Translations under genes and position numbers: made by a program
Source: Stenocarpella maydis
Lineage: Eukaryota > Ascomycota > Sordariomycetes > Diaporthales > Diaporthaceae
Assembly (NCBI GenBank): GCA_002270565.1
Contig: NQMI01000023.1
Coordinates: 310,001 to 374,000, forward strand
Length of the DNA: 64,000 bases
Direction of reading: 5' to 3'
The notes under the pieces: model-generated
Seen by the model: only the letters and a program-made list of their open reading frames with translations
The model's database searches: none
Told to the model about the DNA's origin: nothing
Shown: positions 44,999-57,190 of the stretch, in pieces
How the letters are laid out: the number at the start of each line of letters is the position of its first letter
How positions within the stretch are numbered: position 1 is the first letter of the stretch

Positions 44999-46675
44999 TC
45001 ACACAATTGATCGATACTGGCCCATCTGCTCAAGCGGCCACTTGACGGCGTCCTTCCAACGGCGGGGGATCAGCCTGTCAATGTCCATCGCCACGCTGAT
45101 GCCCCAGCCCTTGACGAACCACGTCTTGCCCTCAGCCCTGTACATTATGCAGCAGTAGTACAAGATGACCAGCAGCGCGAGCTCGTTCCTCTGCCGAATC
45201 AGCTGGATGTATTCCTCGGCGATGGTAATGGGCCAGTACGTCGTGACGCGCATCTCAGCGTCGTCGGTCGTGACGACCGCCCTCTCGATGGCGTCGATGA
45301 GCTTGCTGATCTCGAGGTCCACCAGACCCACCACCCGGCTATCCATGTCCGGCTCCCGATTGATCGCCGCCGCCAGGCTGCGCAGCTCCTCCGCCAGCCT
45401 GGGCATGAACGTGTTGTTCTTGTTGTGCGTCTGGAAGTGGAACAGGTCCTTGAAGTACCCCGCCTGGATGCACTCCTCCGAGGACTGGAGCACGCTGGCA
45501 ACGCCCCTGTCGAGGATGAACACGTCAATCATGTCTTCGATGGTGGGCGGCCGTTGGCCTTCGATCAGCGGTGAGTCGTTGGGCCTGATGTTAGCAAAGG
45601 ACGCAAAGGCACCGACGAGGAGCAATGTGGATGCCATGAACAAGGCGTGGCAGTTCTCGGAGGTGATGGCGGCGAGATGACCGCGCATGCCCTCAATGGA
45701 CCGGTTCTGGTGCTGGGACGCATGGAGGGAGTGTTCGCTCCTCTGTTCGGGGTAAAGATAGGCCTGGTGGAAAGCGGCCACGGCAAGGATCTGGTGGACC
45801 AAGAAGGGGTACTTGTACGCGAGCTTTGGGACCTGGACCTGCCACACATGCAGCTCGTCCTGCGCTCGGGGGAGGGTCAGCGAGGTGGCGACACTGTAGT
45901 GATGCATAAGCTCGAGGTCCTGGATCCAGGCGGCCTCTCGCTCGCCGCCTATGGGAAGCATAAACTTGTCGAAGTATGGGAAGGGGTCCTCATCCGCGAC
46001 GGGTGGTGTCGTCGTCTTGTGCCTCTCGGGGTCTGGACAGAACGTCGCCGTTGCTGTTGGCGTCTGTATCGCCGAAGGGTCCGGAGGGCTCAGGCTCTGG
46101 AAGGGAGAGTTGACGACTGAATTGAAGTCGGGGAAGTCAGGCAGTGACCGTCTCTGGTTGTGGAAATGTCAGACCCATCATGTCCGTCCGCATCCCGGCG
46201 AGGACAACTAAACTAGCCGAGCGGTGGGAGATTGGATCTTACATGATCCATAGTCGCCGAGAAGCTGGTCTTTGAGCCCTCGGGGCTTGCTGAGCTGGAC
46301 AAGGCCGAGGCTTCACGTTCGCGCTGCTCACGCTCTCGCTGCTCCCTCTGCAGGACGGCAGGGGGCGGGTGATCCAACAGGCTGCACTTCACATCGTGTC
46401 GTATGCAAGCCGAACAAGGCCTCTTCTCATCGCACTGCCATGGGGTTAGCCCAACTGTCTCGGCCAGGTCGAGGTCGCGAGTAGGGATGGGAATTGAGGC
46501 ATATTGTTCAGGGTGGTGAAAGGGCCCAGCGCGGATTGCGGGGGGGTGGGAAAGGACTTAGCACCAGGCTCTGGAGGAGCCGCGCAGTGGGCCATATCAA
46601 GCAACTCACCTTGACACGTCGTTGGCGGCATCGCATACACCCATTCCTCGACTTTGTATATCCAAGTCGCGGCAT
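44999..46675 (-). CDS. Zn2Cys6 fungal transcription factor
   Basis: Three exons (46675-46610, 46434-46243, 46153-44999) are joined by 175- and 89-nt introns with GTGAGT and GTAAGA donors, encoding 470 aa. The first intron splits the DNA-binding domain. After joining, six cysteines at residues 13, 16, 23, 29, 32 and 39 give the exact C-x2-C-x6-C-x5-C-x2-C-x6-C binuclear zinc cluster. A Glu/Arg/Gln-rich helix follows (residues about 54-66), then a Ser/Pro/Thr-rich linker. The C-terminal 320 residues resemble the regulatory region of small fungal C6 regulators (Fungal_trans_2-like). It acts as a nuclear sequence-specific regulator; targets are unknown. It is the first gene right of the island, only about 150 bp from transposon sequence. 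Confidence 0.9.
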
Positions 46676-47807
46676 GGAGGCAGTTAATGTTCATCCAGAT
46701 ATCGCTGCTGGCCCAATGAGCTGGGTTGGTTGTGGTTGACGTTAGGTTAGCGAGAGCGAGAGCGAAGTGATAACGGCAAGGGGACGAGGTGGTTGAGCTT
46801 GGATGTGGCGGAACTGGCCCGCACCTGCGCATGGGAGGCTCCGGCAAGACAAATCAAACAGGCACAGTTTGTGATCCCGGGAGAGAAGGACGCCGGACGA
46901 GTTTGAACATTCAAATATAAAAGTCGAGGGCGATGAGGCCGCCTCTGGAGTGCATTGAGCAGCAGCTTCGCTTTTCTGAGGTCTGGGCTCGGCTAGACTT
47001 GACACAATTGGAGGTTTCGAGGGGGCCAAGGTTGGAACATGAAGGAGTCGAGAGCGTCGCCCAAGCCCACCGCCAGCGGTCGGTGCAGATCACGGACATG
47101 AAACCGGGTTAACTATACCAACGGCTCCGCAGCGAACTATTCGTCGAGCGGATAAACCACAACCTGGCTAGCCCTCCTTTCTTCTTCAGGCCCGACTCGA
47201 CCATTTGCACCTGACTCCAAATGTATTTCCCTGGATCGAGGGCCGAGCGTGACGCTTTTTCTTCAGCCACCAAACCTGCAGCATGCAGGAGTTGGGTCTC
47301 GCCAGAAATAGACTGCAGCCCATACCTCGTTGGGCTCTGGCTGGTTCCGGGGGCGTTTGTCTGACCAAGCCCTTTGCGGAAGGGTTGGTGTGCAAGGTTT
47401 ATATATATACTCACACTTGGCACGTCCTTTTCTTGGCTTCTGATGCCGCGATCGTGGTGCTCTCTAATCTATCACAAATCTCCTCGCACATGTCGCCAAG
47501 CCTAACAGTTTTCTTGCAAATCGATACCGACATTTGCATTCACAGCGTCGGTCCTCCAACATGCCAGAGGGTTTCGATGAAGTCGATAGTTTAGAAACAT
47601 TGCCTTTCGGGCTCACATTAACCATGTCGCGAAGGTGCTCAGTGATTAACCATCTAGGAGACGCGCAGAATCGCCGACACTGTGAAGCCATTCGATCTGC
47701 CATCTGCTGTGGACAGCCCGGACTTAACTCATCAGCTGTTACGTTGACGTCACATCGTTCATACCCGGAAGGCCTCGGTGATGGAAATTCCTGACAAATA
47801 CGGATTG
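46676..47807. other. promoter region of the C6 regulator and flank of the MULE
   Basis: Moderate-GC, non-coding sequence with only shadow frames. A pyrimidine-rich TTTATATATATACTCACAC stretch lies at about 47399-47416. No RNA gene was recognised. Confidence 0.45.
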
Positions 47808-50800
47808 ACGAAGAACGCGGAGATTCGCACCCATAAAAACGGAGGGTACACGGATACGGCCCCCAGCGCTGGGCTGCAGCCAATCAGATCGCTTCGTTGG
47901 CCCCACTTTCAACCACACCTCACTACCCCTTCAGTGCTTTTTGCAGCTGCAGCACCCAACGCACTGCAACGCCCCCATTGCTACTAACTTGCAAACAACG
48001 ACCCTTAATCAACGCTTTACTGCAGCAATTAAATTCTCGTTGGAATCAATCATTTTTGCATTAAAAAGAAGATCTGATCAATTAGATATTGAATTTTCGG
48101 TGTTGCGGTGATAGCGCAGCTACCTGATTATTTAGGTCTTAAGGCGCAGTGGCAAGCTAACTATTACAACTGGAATACCAACATTACTGCTGTAAATCAT
48201 TGTTAACCAGCACTTTCCAACCCTCCTACCTTCCTTAAACTTTTCCAGGGTGGATATAACACCTATAAGGACCTTAAGGCTGATTTGGATGAAGCTATAA
48301 AATCTGCTGGATTCCTGATGGCGATTAGAAGGTCTAAGCCTATATAGGTGGATTTAGAGTGCAGCAGAGGTATGCTATAATCTTCAACTGCAAAAGTCTC
48401 TAATGCTTCGATGATTAAAGCAAACTATAGATGGCAAGCCATCGCCCATACAATAAGGGCATCATCAGGCAAGTGGGTACTAGTGATCTAGGAGGGCATA
48501 TATACTCACTATAGCCCTTAGAAGGTACCTGAAGCCTAGTAAGGCTGAGCAAAGCTATCATAAGATCATCACAACTTCCTCACCCGCACGGCTGCAGACC
48601 CAGCCCTTGCAAAGCCTTAGAGACTCACAGTAGCTCTACGCCAAGAGTACCCAGGTATACTACTGGGGCCAAACATTATAAAGGACTGGCTGGCGGCCTA
48701 TCGCAAGAAGCAGCAGGGCATCTACACACCTACCCAAGCAGCATTAGACTGGCTCGAGAAGGAGGGCTGCTAGTACTATTGGGCTACTAATGAGGAGGGA
48801 AGCATTACAGGCATCTTCTGGTGCAAGAAGCAGCAGCTAGCATAGGTTCAAGAGCCACGCTTCACATGCAATCTCTTGCTTAATTATACCTATTCAACCA
48901 ATAGCAAGAAGATACCCTTCTTTCAAGGCACAGCAGTAACCCATATAAAGAGGATATTACTACTATTCCAAGGGGTCATCAATAATAAAAGAGAATCTGG
49001 CTTCCGATAGCTTCTTAAGCAGCTTTACAGTCTTCTCCGTAAGTACCAAATCAAGCCTCCAAGGCTCTTCATTACTAACTATAATAACGCTCTAATTAAC
49101 GCCCTTAAGTATGAATTCCTTAGGGCATGCTATCAGCTATATATCTTCCATATCAATATAAACATTATCCTTAATATCAAGAAGAAGTAGCGTAAGCCGG
49201 GAGCCACGGGGCTAGCAATGAGAGGCCTGGAGGCACTAGCGCTGGGAGCTCTGAAGGAAAATACCACGGAAGTTACTAAGGCTAAAGATCTTAATAAGGA
49301 GGATAAGGATCTCGCTTCCCTTATAGCGCCAGCGAGAAGGAAGGCTACAGTACCCTCACGGGTACCTAATAAGGTGCTATATACTCAAACAGCCCTCTTC
49401 AACCTCCTCAAGTTCATAGAGTACTCTATAGATCGCAAGATCTATAATATAACTTGGTAACGGCTTCAAGAGATCTTCTTAGACCAAATAGTAATCATCC
49501 AGTACCTTAAGATATAGTACATTAATAAGGCTAAGGAGATTATTGCCAAATAGGCAGCCTATTAGATCTATAAAACCCTTAACTTTAGCTTGCATATAAC
49601 CTCCTCTACTAAGTAAATGCACCAGAAGCTAAAGGTATACCTAGGCTATGGGATGGGGAATCTTCTCTATCTGATAACAGCTAATTATGAGGCTATTAAT
49701 AATACTGCTTGTGGCCTCCATCAGGAGGAGGCAAAGCAGAAGATATCATTACTTCAGAAGTTCAATAGCAAGAAGTAGCTTAATTAGCTGCTACTATAGG
49801 TCTTAAGGGCGGCGCTAGAGATACTCACGATTAAGCACCAAAAGGCGTTAAGGATACTTCGAAAAGAAGCCCCATAAAGTCACTATAGACCTTCTAACTG
49901 CAGCTATACAGTCTATATATAGTATAGCGTGATCTATGCAAACTGCATTGCTGATAAAGAGGAGGCTTTACTTCCTCTTAAGAAGAGCGATATGCATAAA
50001 GACTACTACCTTAATCATAACCTCTCCCTTAAGAACCCTCTCCTCAGCATATACTCGCCAAAGAAGGTTACCACTATAAAGGGCAGACCTTATAAGAACG
50101 CACTATTTGCAGCTAATGAAGAGGGTCTCTTTAAGAGCCATAGGAAGGCTGTAATAGGTAAAAAGACAACCTCTACCACAATAAGCCTTGGCAGCAGGGC
50201 TATCAATAAGATAAGGGCAACAATAGCTTCAGTATAGCGTATAAATTCAGCTTTCGAGTATAATAACGTAACCCTCCAGTTTCTAGATGAAGAGGACGCC
50301 CGTAGCAGTAATGCCCAGCACGCTAGCATCCCTTAGAGCCAGCAGCTGGTGAGAAGGGTCATGAAGAAGGCAAAGTAGCGGCCTCAGAAGCGAAGGCTGC
50401 TATCAGACATCACGAGATCGATTATGCAGACCTCAGTAGCAGGCACACCCTCAAGCATGAGGTCAGGGGCTAAGCGGCAGCGTACGGCAGCTATCGGAAA
50501 CATCAACTAGTTGCCACGGGTAGATCTAACTGTTGGGGACCTCATCGGCAACGACGACGACAACAACAAAAAAAACAACAACAAGACAACAAAAAAAACC
50601 AACAACAAAACAAAAAAAAACACCATCGATTTAAGCGAGTCCTACTGCAGCAAGTATGGCGATAGTGGCATTGCTGAAGCGATAATGAGGACTACCGGCA
50701 GTGATGGCGGCTAAGGTCAAAATAATGGTTTGCATACTAATTTGGGTGGTGCGCGTTATACGTGCACTGGGGGCCTACATGTACCCGTGTACCCTCCGTT

Positions 50801-50831
50801 TTTATGGGTGCGAATCTCGCGTTCTTTTTTG
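47808..50831 (+). mobile_element. Mutator-like (MULE) DNA transposon, RIP-inactivated
   Basis: Terminal inverted repeats contain AAGAACGCG(G)AGATTCGCACCC and ATAAAAACGGAGGGTACACGG at the left (47811-47855) and inverted at the right (50784-50828). Similarity extends inward to GGCCCCCAG. Outside them lie TACGGATTG (47799-47807) and TACGGATGG (50832-50840), an 8-of-9 match fitting the 9-bp target duplication of Mutator elements. The 3-kb interior encodes a MULE-type transposase broken by many stops. An A-rich CAACAACAAAAAA tract is found near 50560-50625. Confidence 0.82.
48200..50714 (+). pseudogene. MULE transposase remnant
   Basis: The plus-strand conceptual product begins with a DNA-binding region (CSRG...MIKANYRWQAIA, about 48360-48440), then the MULE catalytic domain near 48910-49190 (ITNYNNALINAL, FHINININIILNIKKK). 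The ITNYNNAL motif has Asn where catalytic Asp is expected. An open 80-codon stretch follows at 49218-49460 and a 102-codon one at 49929-50237, then a basic C-terminus. Stops are TAG/TAA at former Trp, Gln or Arg codons, as from RIP. It cannot make active transposase. Confidence 0.8.
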
Positions 50832-51552
50832 TACGGATGGGCGTCGCCGCCTCGCCGTGCCCCCCGGCGTGCGATTTGCCACGATCATGTCGACAGCTGA
50901 ACTGAACATAATGCACTTTTGACGCAATTATCTGATTCGTTTCTCAATATAGCAAAGCCCTGTGGCATCCCGTGCCTGCTCTGCGGGAAAAACGTGATGC
51001 TCACTGATTGGTAGCTTTGTCCGGTTGCTAGTACCTGACCTCTCCCTGTCAGATTTCTAATGCACTATTGCGAGAGAGTCTGAGTGGCCGACTTCTGGTC
51101 ATCACTATGGGCCCTGCTATCTCATACTACAGCAATGCCTTTTTGTTCTGGACGCTCATTGGATCTTTTGAATTTGCCTGATAATGATTCATGGCCGTGG
51201 TCACTGGTGCCTAACCACCCCAGCCCCAACCTCCGTCCTCAGTGACGCCACATGTCATGAATGCAGAGTGCACTTTTGCGACGAACTTCCATTGGCTATA
51301 ATCGAGTGCAATTTTTCTGATTCGTCCACCAGATCATGGTGTGGTTGGGGCCCTCTGCAGGTAGGCTGTCGTCATCACGGGCTACCCTACCTTGGGGGAA
51401 CATTAAGTGGTCGCGACGCGAGGGACGGGTATAGACCACTATCCAGGGTTAAATATTTCATAGTTTCCCGGCTTCTGATGCAAGAGCCTAGATGTCCGTC
51501 CTCGACTGACTGCCCTTCTTTCACTGCGACAGATATTCCCACCCGAGCCAAC
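50832..51552. other. upstream region of the Clr5-domain gene
   Basis: Contains an open frame continuous with the gene from 51184, but its residues lack protein character and ATG 51553 has a better context. No other feature was recognised. Confidence 0.45.
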
Positions 51553-53324
51553 ATGCCACGCCAGCGCTTGTTAGCACCAAGACCGCTGCTAGCGGCCACG
51601 CCTTCTCCTCAGGCCCCGCAGGTTGTGCAACGCCGCCAAAAGCAGGAGAGACACTATCACAAGGATAGCGAATGGAACTCGTGGAAGTCACTGATTGCGA
51701 GATTATACATTGACGAAGATAAGACGGTGGAAGAAGTCGTCAACAGATTGGCTGACCAGGGCTTCAAAGCAAGGTGACAAGACTCAATCACGCCTTCACT
51801 TGTCCTTACTGCTACTAGTCATGTCTTTTAACTTTGGCAATAGCCGGAGACAGTATCTCAACCGATTCAAGCTGTGGGGACTCCACAAGAACTTCAAGCA
51901 AGACGACTTGAAGATCCTCGTCTCCAAGGCAAATGCGCGACTGTCAGACGCGGGCAAGAAGACGATTTTCTTCCTCAACGACCGGCCCCTCACAATTGAT
52001 CGTCTGGAGCGTTTCAAGGATAGGAGATTTGTAAGGGATGGGTTCTTGCCATCACCGTCAGCTGGTACGTTGGAACGCATGAGTACAGCGAACCTTTGCG
52101 GACAGCTAATTGCCGACAATCCTAGCAACCCCGTATGGTGTCACTTACAGGACACCACGAACTCCCGAAGACCTAGTTGTGTCCCCGTCCCACCGAGCCA
52201 AACCGCCACCCGCTGAATTGGAGGAGATAAATTTCTCTTGCCCAGCCTCTACGATCACCACATGTGAAGGATACTTGCATTGGCGGGAGCCTAATAGGAG
52301 GAAGATCACACACCAGCATCAACTGGGCAGATTCGGTATCAGCTCCACGCCGCAAGGGATGACCATCCCCGATGCCGCCAGCTTGATTAAAAGGCTCCAC
52401 TGCCTTGCAATAATCCTACACTCTGTCATCAGGGCGGATAGTCAAGCTCATTCAGCCCAGATGCCGAGTCCCTTGGGAACAAAAGGGTCTGCAGCTGGGC
52501 CTCAGTTCTGGCTCGTTTATTCGGGCCACAGGGCTGAGAATTTCGACGCAGAAAAGCGAGATCGATTGCTCTGGGAAATCCGAAAGTCCGAGACGCTAGA
52601 ACTCATCCTCAGTACATCAGTAGCCATCCGGCCAGCCTGGCATGAGGAATGGAGTCCGCTACCTAACAGTATGGGCGAAAATGTCGAGGCCTTGGGCTGT
52701 CAAGTGTTCGGATCAAACTTGTCGTACTACCCCGGCATGAACCTGCTAGAGGTCTATCTGCTTCTTAACCCTGGCCCTTCAGGAGAGCAAGCTACTCTAG
52801 TACGTATAACGCTGGGGGCAGAGGTTCAAAACAGCCTTGACTGCCCGCTGTGCGAGACTCGTTTCATGACAGTTGACTTCATCGGTGCCGAGGTAGCGAT
52901 CAAGGCCAACGTGCCACTGAGGACGGAAGACACCGAGCTGACCACGGAGCTAACTCTGTGGCAAAAAATCGAGACCTCGCGGTGGACTGACAGACTGAAC
53001 CGGCTGGAGGGCTGGGAACTCCTCAACCCATGCATCCCACAGTCGCGGTTTGCCCCAGTCTTAGACCACTGCTCCGAAGGTACCCCGCCTGTTTTTGAGA
53101 CGGGGAACTGGGACCCCATGGGTGCGTTTGATCGCGGGGCGTCCTTCCAGCCATTCCCACCACAAGACCCTTTCCATATCTGCAGTAACTGCGATCACAG
53201 GCGCAAGGATGTTAAGTCTGTTGACATGTATTTCGATCCGGCCCCTGAAAGGGGCGCGAGATCTTGGGATCCACAAGGTCTCGACCATGGACCATACGAT
53301 GAACAGCTGGAAGATGACGAGTAG
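51553..53324 (+). CDS. Clr5-domain protein
   Basis: Three exons (51553-51773, 51844-52064, 52126-53324) encode 546 aa. Intron 1 (70 nt, GTGACA donor, TAG acceptor) and intron 2 (61 nt, GTACGT donor, CCTAG acceptor) both restore frame. Residues about 35-90 form a Clr5 domain: WNSWKSLIARLY, a TVEEVVNRL segment and, across the first junction, RRQYLNRFKLWGLHKN. This fungal domain is found at the N-terminus of many ascomycete proteins and is thought to be regulatory or DNA-binding. The rest is not recognisable; it has CPLCETR and HICSNC pairs (about residues 387-392 and 496-501) that could bind metal. ATG 51553 follows a good GCCAAC context. The gene is convergent with the AAA ATPase, 218 bp away. 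Confidence 0.82.
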
Positions 53325-53542
53325 CAATTCGGAAGTAATCAAATAAAAGACATGCTGTCGATCGTAGCCCCTGAAAAAGCGAAACCGCCTTCGCAGGTTC
53401 TCTGCCGGTACTATAGAGTCCTACACCGCCTCCATAGAAATACCGCATAGAATTCGTCCTCCCATATGTGCCACGCCCCCTTCAGTTGGCCCGTGTTTGC
53501 CCCTTCAGTCTGGTATGCACTCAAGTGCTTCCGGAATGTGTC

Positions 53543-56196
53543 TCATTGTTCAGGACGAGGTCGCTTTTTCGTAGGAGGCTCAAGCGAACCTATACTGCCG
53601 TCACGCTCTGCTAAAGGGACCGTGACCTGGACACCGGTACGAAGCGCATGTATGCTGATGTCCGCTCTCTTGATGAAGCACCATTTTGCAGCATTGTTGA
53701 TTGAGCTCTTGATCTCCCTACCATTTAGCTCCCATGCAGCCAATTCATCCAAATCTTGGCTAGACGCAATCACTCTGAGGCCCAATTCCGAAAAGGACTC
53801 GGAGGTGCTGTCCAGGAGGATGCTCCACAGCTTTCGCCTCTTCTCGAAATCGAATCTTGGATATCTCAGATGCACATCCAATCGAGACATGATGGCTTCG
53901 TCGATTCTCTGAACCATATTGGTGGTAAGGAATATGATGCCGGAATAGTATTCTAAGGAAGCAAGCATGACTGCAAAAAAATTAACATCAGGGCCAGAAT
54001 ACCTGGTGTCGACTTGTTATTACGCACCACAGGTAAGATCCTGGTAAAACCTGTCTGAGGTAGATCTCGATCGAAGTAGAGCATCTGCCTCTGTTGGCTA
54101 TTAGTCCACCCGTATCAAAGAGTTTAGAGCTCTCCCACTTGCCATCTAGAAGGATAATGGCTCGCCACTCCGTACTGAGTTCGATTGCGACTTGTAGAGC
54201 TTCTCTGACTTTATGTTGGTCTGATCCGAGATCGCCGGCGCGGATATGATAGAACGGGCGCATCGTCTGATCGGCAACTAAGTGCCCCGCCGCTGGCAAT
54301 CAGCTGAGGCCAGCTCTTCCAATATGTGGCGTCGTACCTGCTTCAACCGTGAGGGTCTTGCCCGTCCCTGACCCGCCACTGAGTAGGATGACCAGGCCTT
54401 GGCCTAGCGCTTGTAAGCAAAATAAGAGCCAGAAAGTCCCCGATATTGGACGGCTACAATCCCGTCATATACAGGCCTGCCTACCTTTCCCCTGTATGAG
54501 ATCACTTGTGAGAGGCCTCATTGTCTCGTGATCCTTGACAAATGAGAGGATCAAGTCCTTCTTATCTTTCTCAAGCAGAAGCTTGTCAAACGCTGTCGTA
54601 TTCCATTGGATAAGCGACAATGCATTGACAGGCACCCAGTCTGTGCTCATCCAAGGTTCAGCGACTGGTAGAAGACTATTACCAGGAAGGGTATTTACTT
54701 ACACCAATTCTTATCCTTTAGAGAAAACCCCGGCAAAAAAGGATCAATCAGCATAAGCCATTCTCGTCTAGAAGCAGTCAGAGCTTTGTTCTCAGCCAGC
54801 TCCTCCGGGGTGGGTCTATTCGGGCGAGCCCTTTCAGCCTCATCCAAATCTGGGTCGGATGAGCCAGCTCCTCCTTTTATGTCCGAGTGGCTTTTCTGGA
54901 GAGGCTGGATTTTAATATTAAAATGAGGATGAAACTTGACGAAGGCGAAGGCGTCTATGATCACTCTGCCTGACACCTGGGACCATCAGAACAGATTTCG
55001 ATATTTACCTTGTGCGTGCTTGACATCAAATGTTGCAGCATTCGGATGTAAATGAACTCACATTCTTATCGTCATCTCTGCGGGGGCCTTCACCCTTAAG
55101 CTCGCTGTCAGAGTCGCTGTCATCGTTGTTAGGGTACTGCCAGTGGGACCTCGAGGGAGCATGGCAGCATCTCTCTGCGGGGCCATGATGATGGACGTAT
55201 GACATCTTGTTGAACTCCAGCAGTCTTGAACCTCGGTCCACAAGCCGCATTTCCAAGCCTTTTGCGTCCGCGTGGAAACTGATAGGATAGACCTTGAGGT
55301 CCCGGATTCGTTTCGTGTTTTGGAACGCAGGGATGGAGAGCACAGTTTTTGCCTTTCCGAACCGTCGGCCATCAAATCGAATATGATGGCATTCGATGCG
55401 ACAATCCTTGCTCTCCATTCGTGCTTCCTCCACCTGAAAGAGTGTATCTAAACCACGTGTTTGGCTGTAAACAATGATTCCATGAGGAAACAAAGTCCAG
55501 ATATGCTCAAATTCAATCAATCCCTTTCCGTGCAGTTCTGAGACCCGTGCAGTTGTGCGGTGGAACAAATCTTCCATGACCCCCGCTAAGAGTTGCAAGT
55601 GCTGTTGCTCCAGGCTGCCTGCCTCATGGTTGTGACAAAGCTCTAACAGTTGGGAATGGTTGAAGAAAAGTTCCCTGAATGGGGCATTGATCTTGAGCTC
55701 CTTGTCTTCGCCGAGCGGTACGCCAATCAGGCCGGCTTTTTCCAGAATGGGCGAGATCTCCTTCCGGATGATGGGGCTTTGGATCTTGATGAACTGGACT
55801 TTCAACTCCTTGAGACCACAATGTGTGGCTTCTTCGTGGTCTTTGCCAGTATATATTCGGATAGCGGCTCCAGCGTACTTCTCTTTGGCTTCCTCGGGCA
55901 TCTGATTCGGGGGTCTCTCGACGCAGTTCGTGCAACATGAGCACGTTTTTGGCCCCTCGTAGAAGTTCTGAACTGTAGGCTGTACCCCTATGACACTGTT
56001 GAAAGGGTTGACCGCTGGCAGTGGTGGAAAAGTCAAAACACTGGCAAGACCGTAATCTTCCCAGCTGTACATGTTCATGGGGAGGCCTTCGGTGATGCCC
56101 CAAGGAGGATCATTGAATCCGAGCGGATCTGTGGCAATAAATTAATATAGATTCAATCGATCTTTGTGCTGAGAGGCAGACAGGAGACTGACCCAT
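53543..56196 (-). CDS. AAA-family ATPase with fungal N-terminal domain
   Basis: Eight exons are proposed: 56196-56193, 56128-55062, 54976-54703, 54640-54485, 54403-54338, 54292-54143, 54090-54028 and 53970-53543 (735 aa, continuous frame). The N-terminal 450 residues match the conserved region found before the ATPase core in a large ascomycete family (DUF7025-like). The core has Walker A GGSGTGKT at 510-517, Walker B ILLDEAD with its Glu at 573, a sensor-1-like FLTTN and an SRLDVHLRYP segment. Intron 54142-54091 starts GCAAGT instead of GT; without it the Walker B Glu is lost. Exon 1 is only four bases, so the start is less certain. The C-terminus is basic (KKRPRP). Substrates of this family are unknown. 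Confidence 0.85.
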
Positions 56197-56353
56197 GTTG
56201 CGTGTATTGCAAGGCTCGCCGTAGGGCATCGAGGCCCTTGCACTGTTCCATACACAAGTTTGGCTCAAAAGTTAAAAGGGCCATGGAAATGGCAGATACT
56301 TATAACAGGAGGCGGGTCAAAACAGGTCCAGCCTCGTCGCTGACTGAGGGGTA

Positions 56354-57190
56354 ATGTTCTTTGAGGGGATTTCGCCCGGTAAGATGCCGTGTCACGTCGC
56401 ATATCCCGTTTTGGCGGAAGAGCAGTCCGATGCATATCTGCAGCCCGTTGCTGCCTGGCAATTCTCCGATGTGCCGAGCACCAAGAGTGGTCAACGCAAA
56501 CGCCCTGAGATTGGGACAACATATGACATGGACATCCAGGCTCGGCTGGTCAGGCTGGAGGCATTGTGCTTTGGGAACGCGGAGGCTCTCGGCAGCCTCA
56601 CCTTAGCGGTGACCAGCATGCGTCAAGAGACAAACTTGAATGGTTTGTGACCCAGTTTCATGATGCACTGCTTCTATATTTCGGCCTGATATATATCCTA
56701 ACACTATGTGACTTAAGTTCTTCAAGCAGGTTGCCAGCGAGCTGGTCGGAGGCGTGTTGAAACCTAGAGCCAAAGCAGTATGTATATATATAGAGCCTCA
56801 CCTGGCAGCTCCACAGGATGGAGCCTGCTAAAGCGGCCAGGTGTCTGTGCAGCAACCTGGACCACATGGGTGAGGTCTGGTTGGCAGAGCTACTACAAAA
56901 GCTACTCTCTCAGATCAGGAGTTGCCATGTTACCGTTGAAGCCGTGGACCTCCGGGGCATCCTTCAAAGACGCCAGTCCGCAAGATTGGTTACACCGTGT
57001 GCTGCAGGCGGTGACACACGAAGCGTCGGCCTTGGGGTGCAACATCAAAGTTCTCCTAGCTGGATATGGCCTGTCAGTCCAAGCTGCTAACGTCGAGGTC
57101 ACTGGAGCGTCAACACGCTCCCAAAAGATCATGTCCCTCAAACGAGCTGTTCCCGTCCCGATGTGCCGTCAGCATGTAGGTACCGATTGA
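56354..57190 (+). pseudogene. possible decayed gene fragment, frameshifted
   Basis: Three plus-strand stretches have protein-like character: 56354-56650 (ends with an amphipathic ARLVRLEALCFGNAEAL helix), 56818 to about 56970 (LDHMGEVWLAELLQKLLSQI...VEAVDLRGIL), and about 56960-57100 in the next frame (PQDWLHRVLQAVTHEASALG...KVLLAGYG). The second and third read as one protein if a single-base shift near 56960-56980 is allowed. I do not recognise the family. It could also be a multi-intron gene that I failed to join. Confidence 0.35.

Noticed and set aside
48105..48165. GCGGTGATAGCGCAGCTACC resembles a tRNA 5' half
   Set aside because: No T-arm or acceptor-stem partner follows, and it lies inside the MULE.
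54665..54702. 38-nt intron in the AAA ATPase ending at the TACCAG acceptor
   Set aside because: Too short for fungal splicing; the next acceptor (CACAG, 62-nt intron) keeps frame and has a CTGAA branch site.
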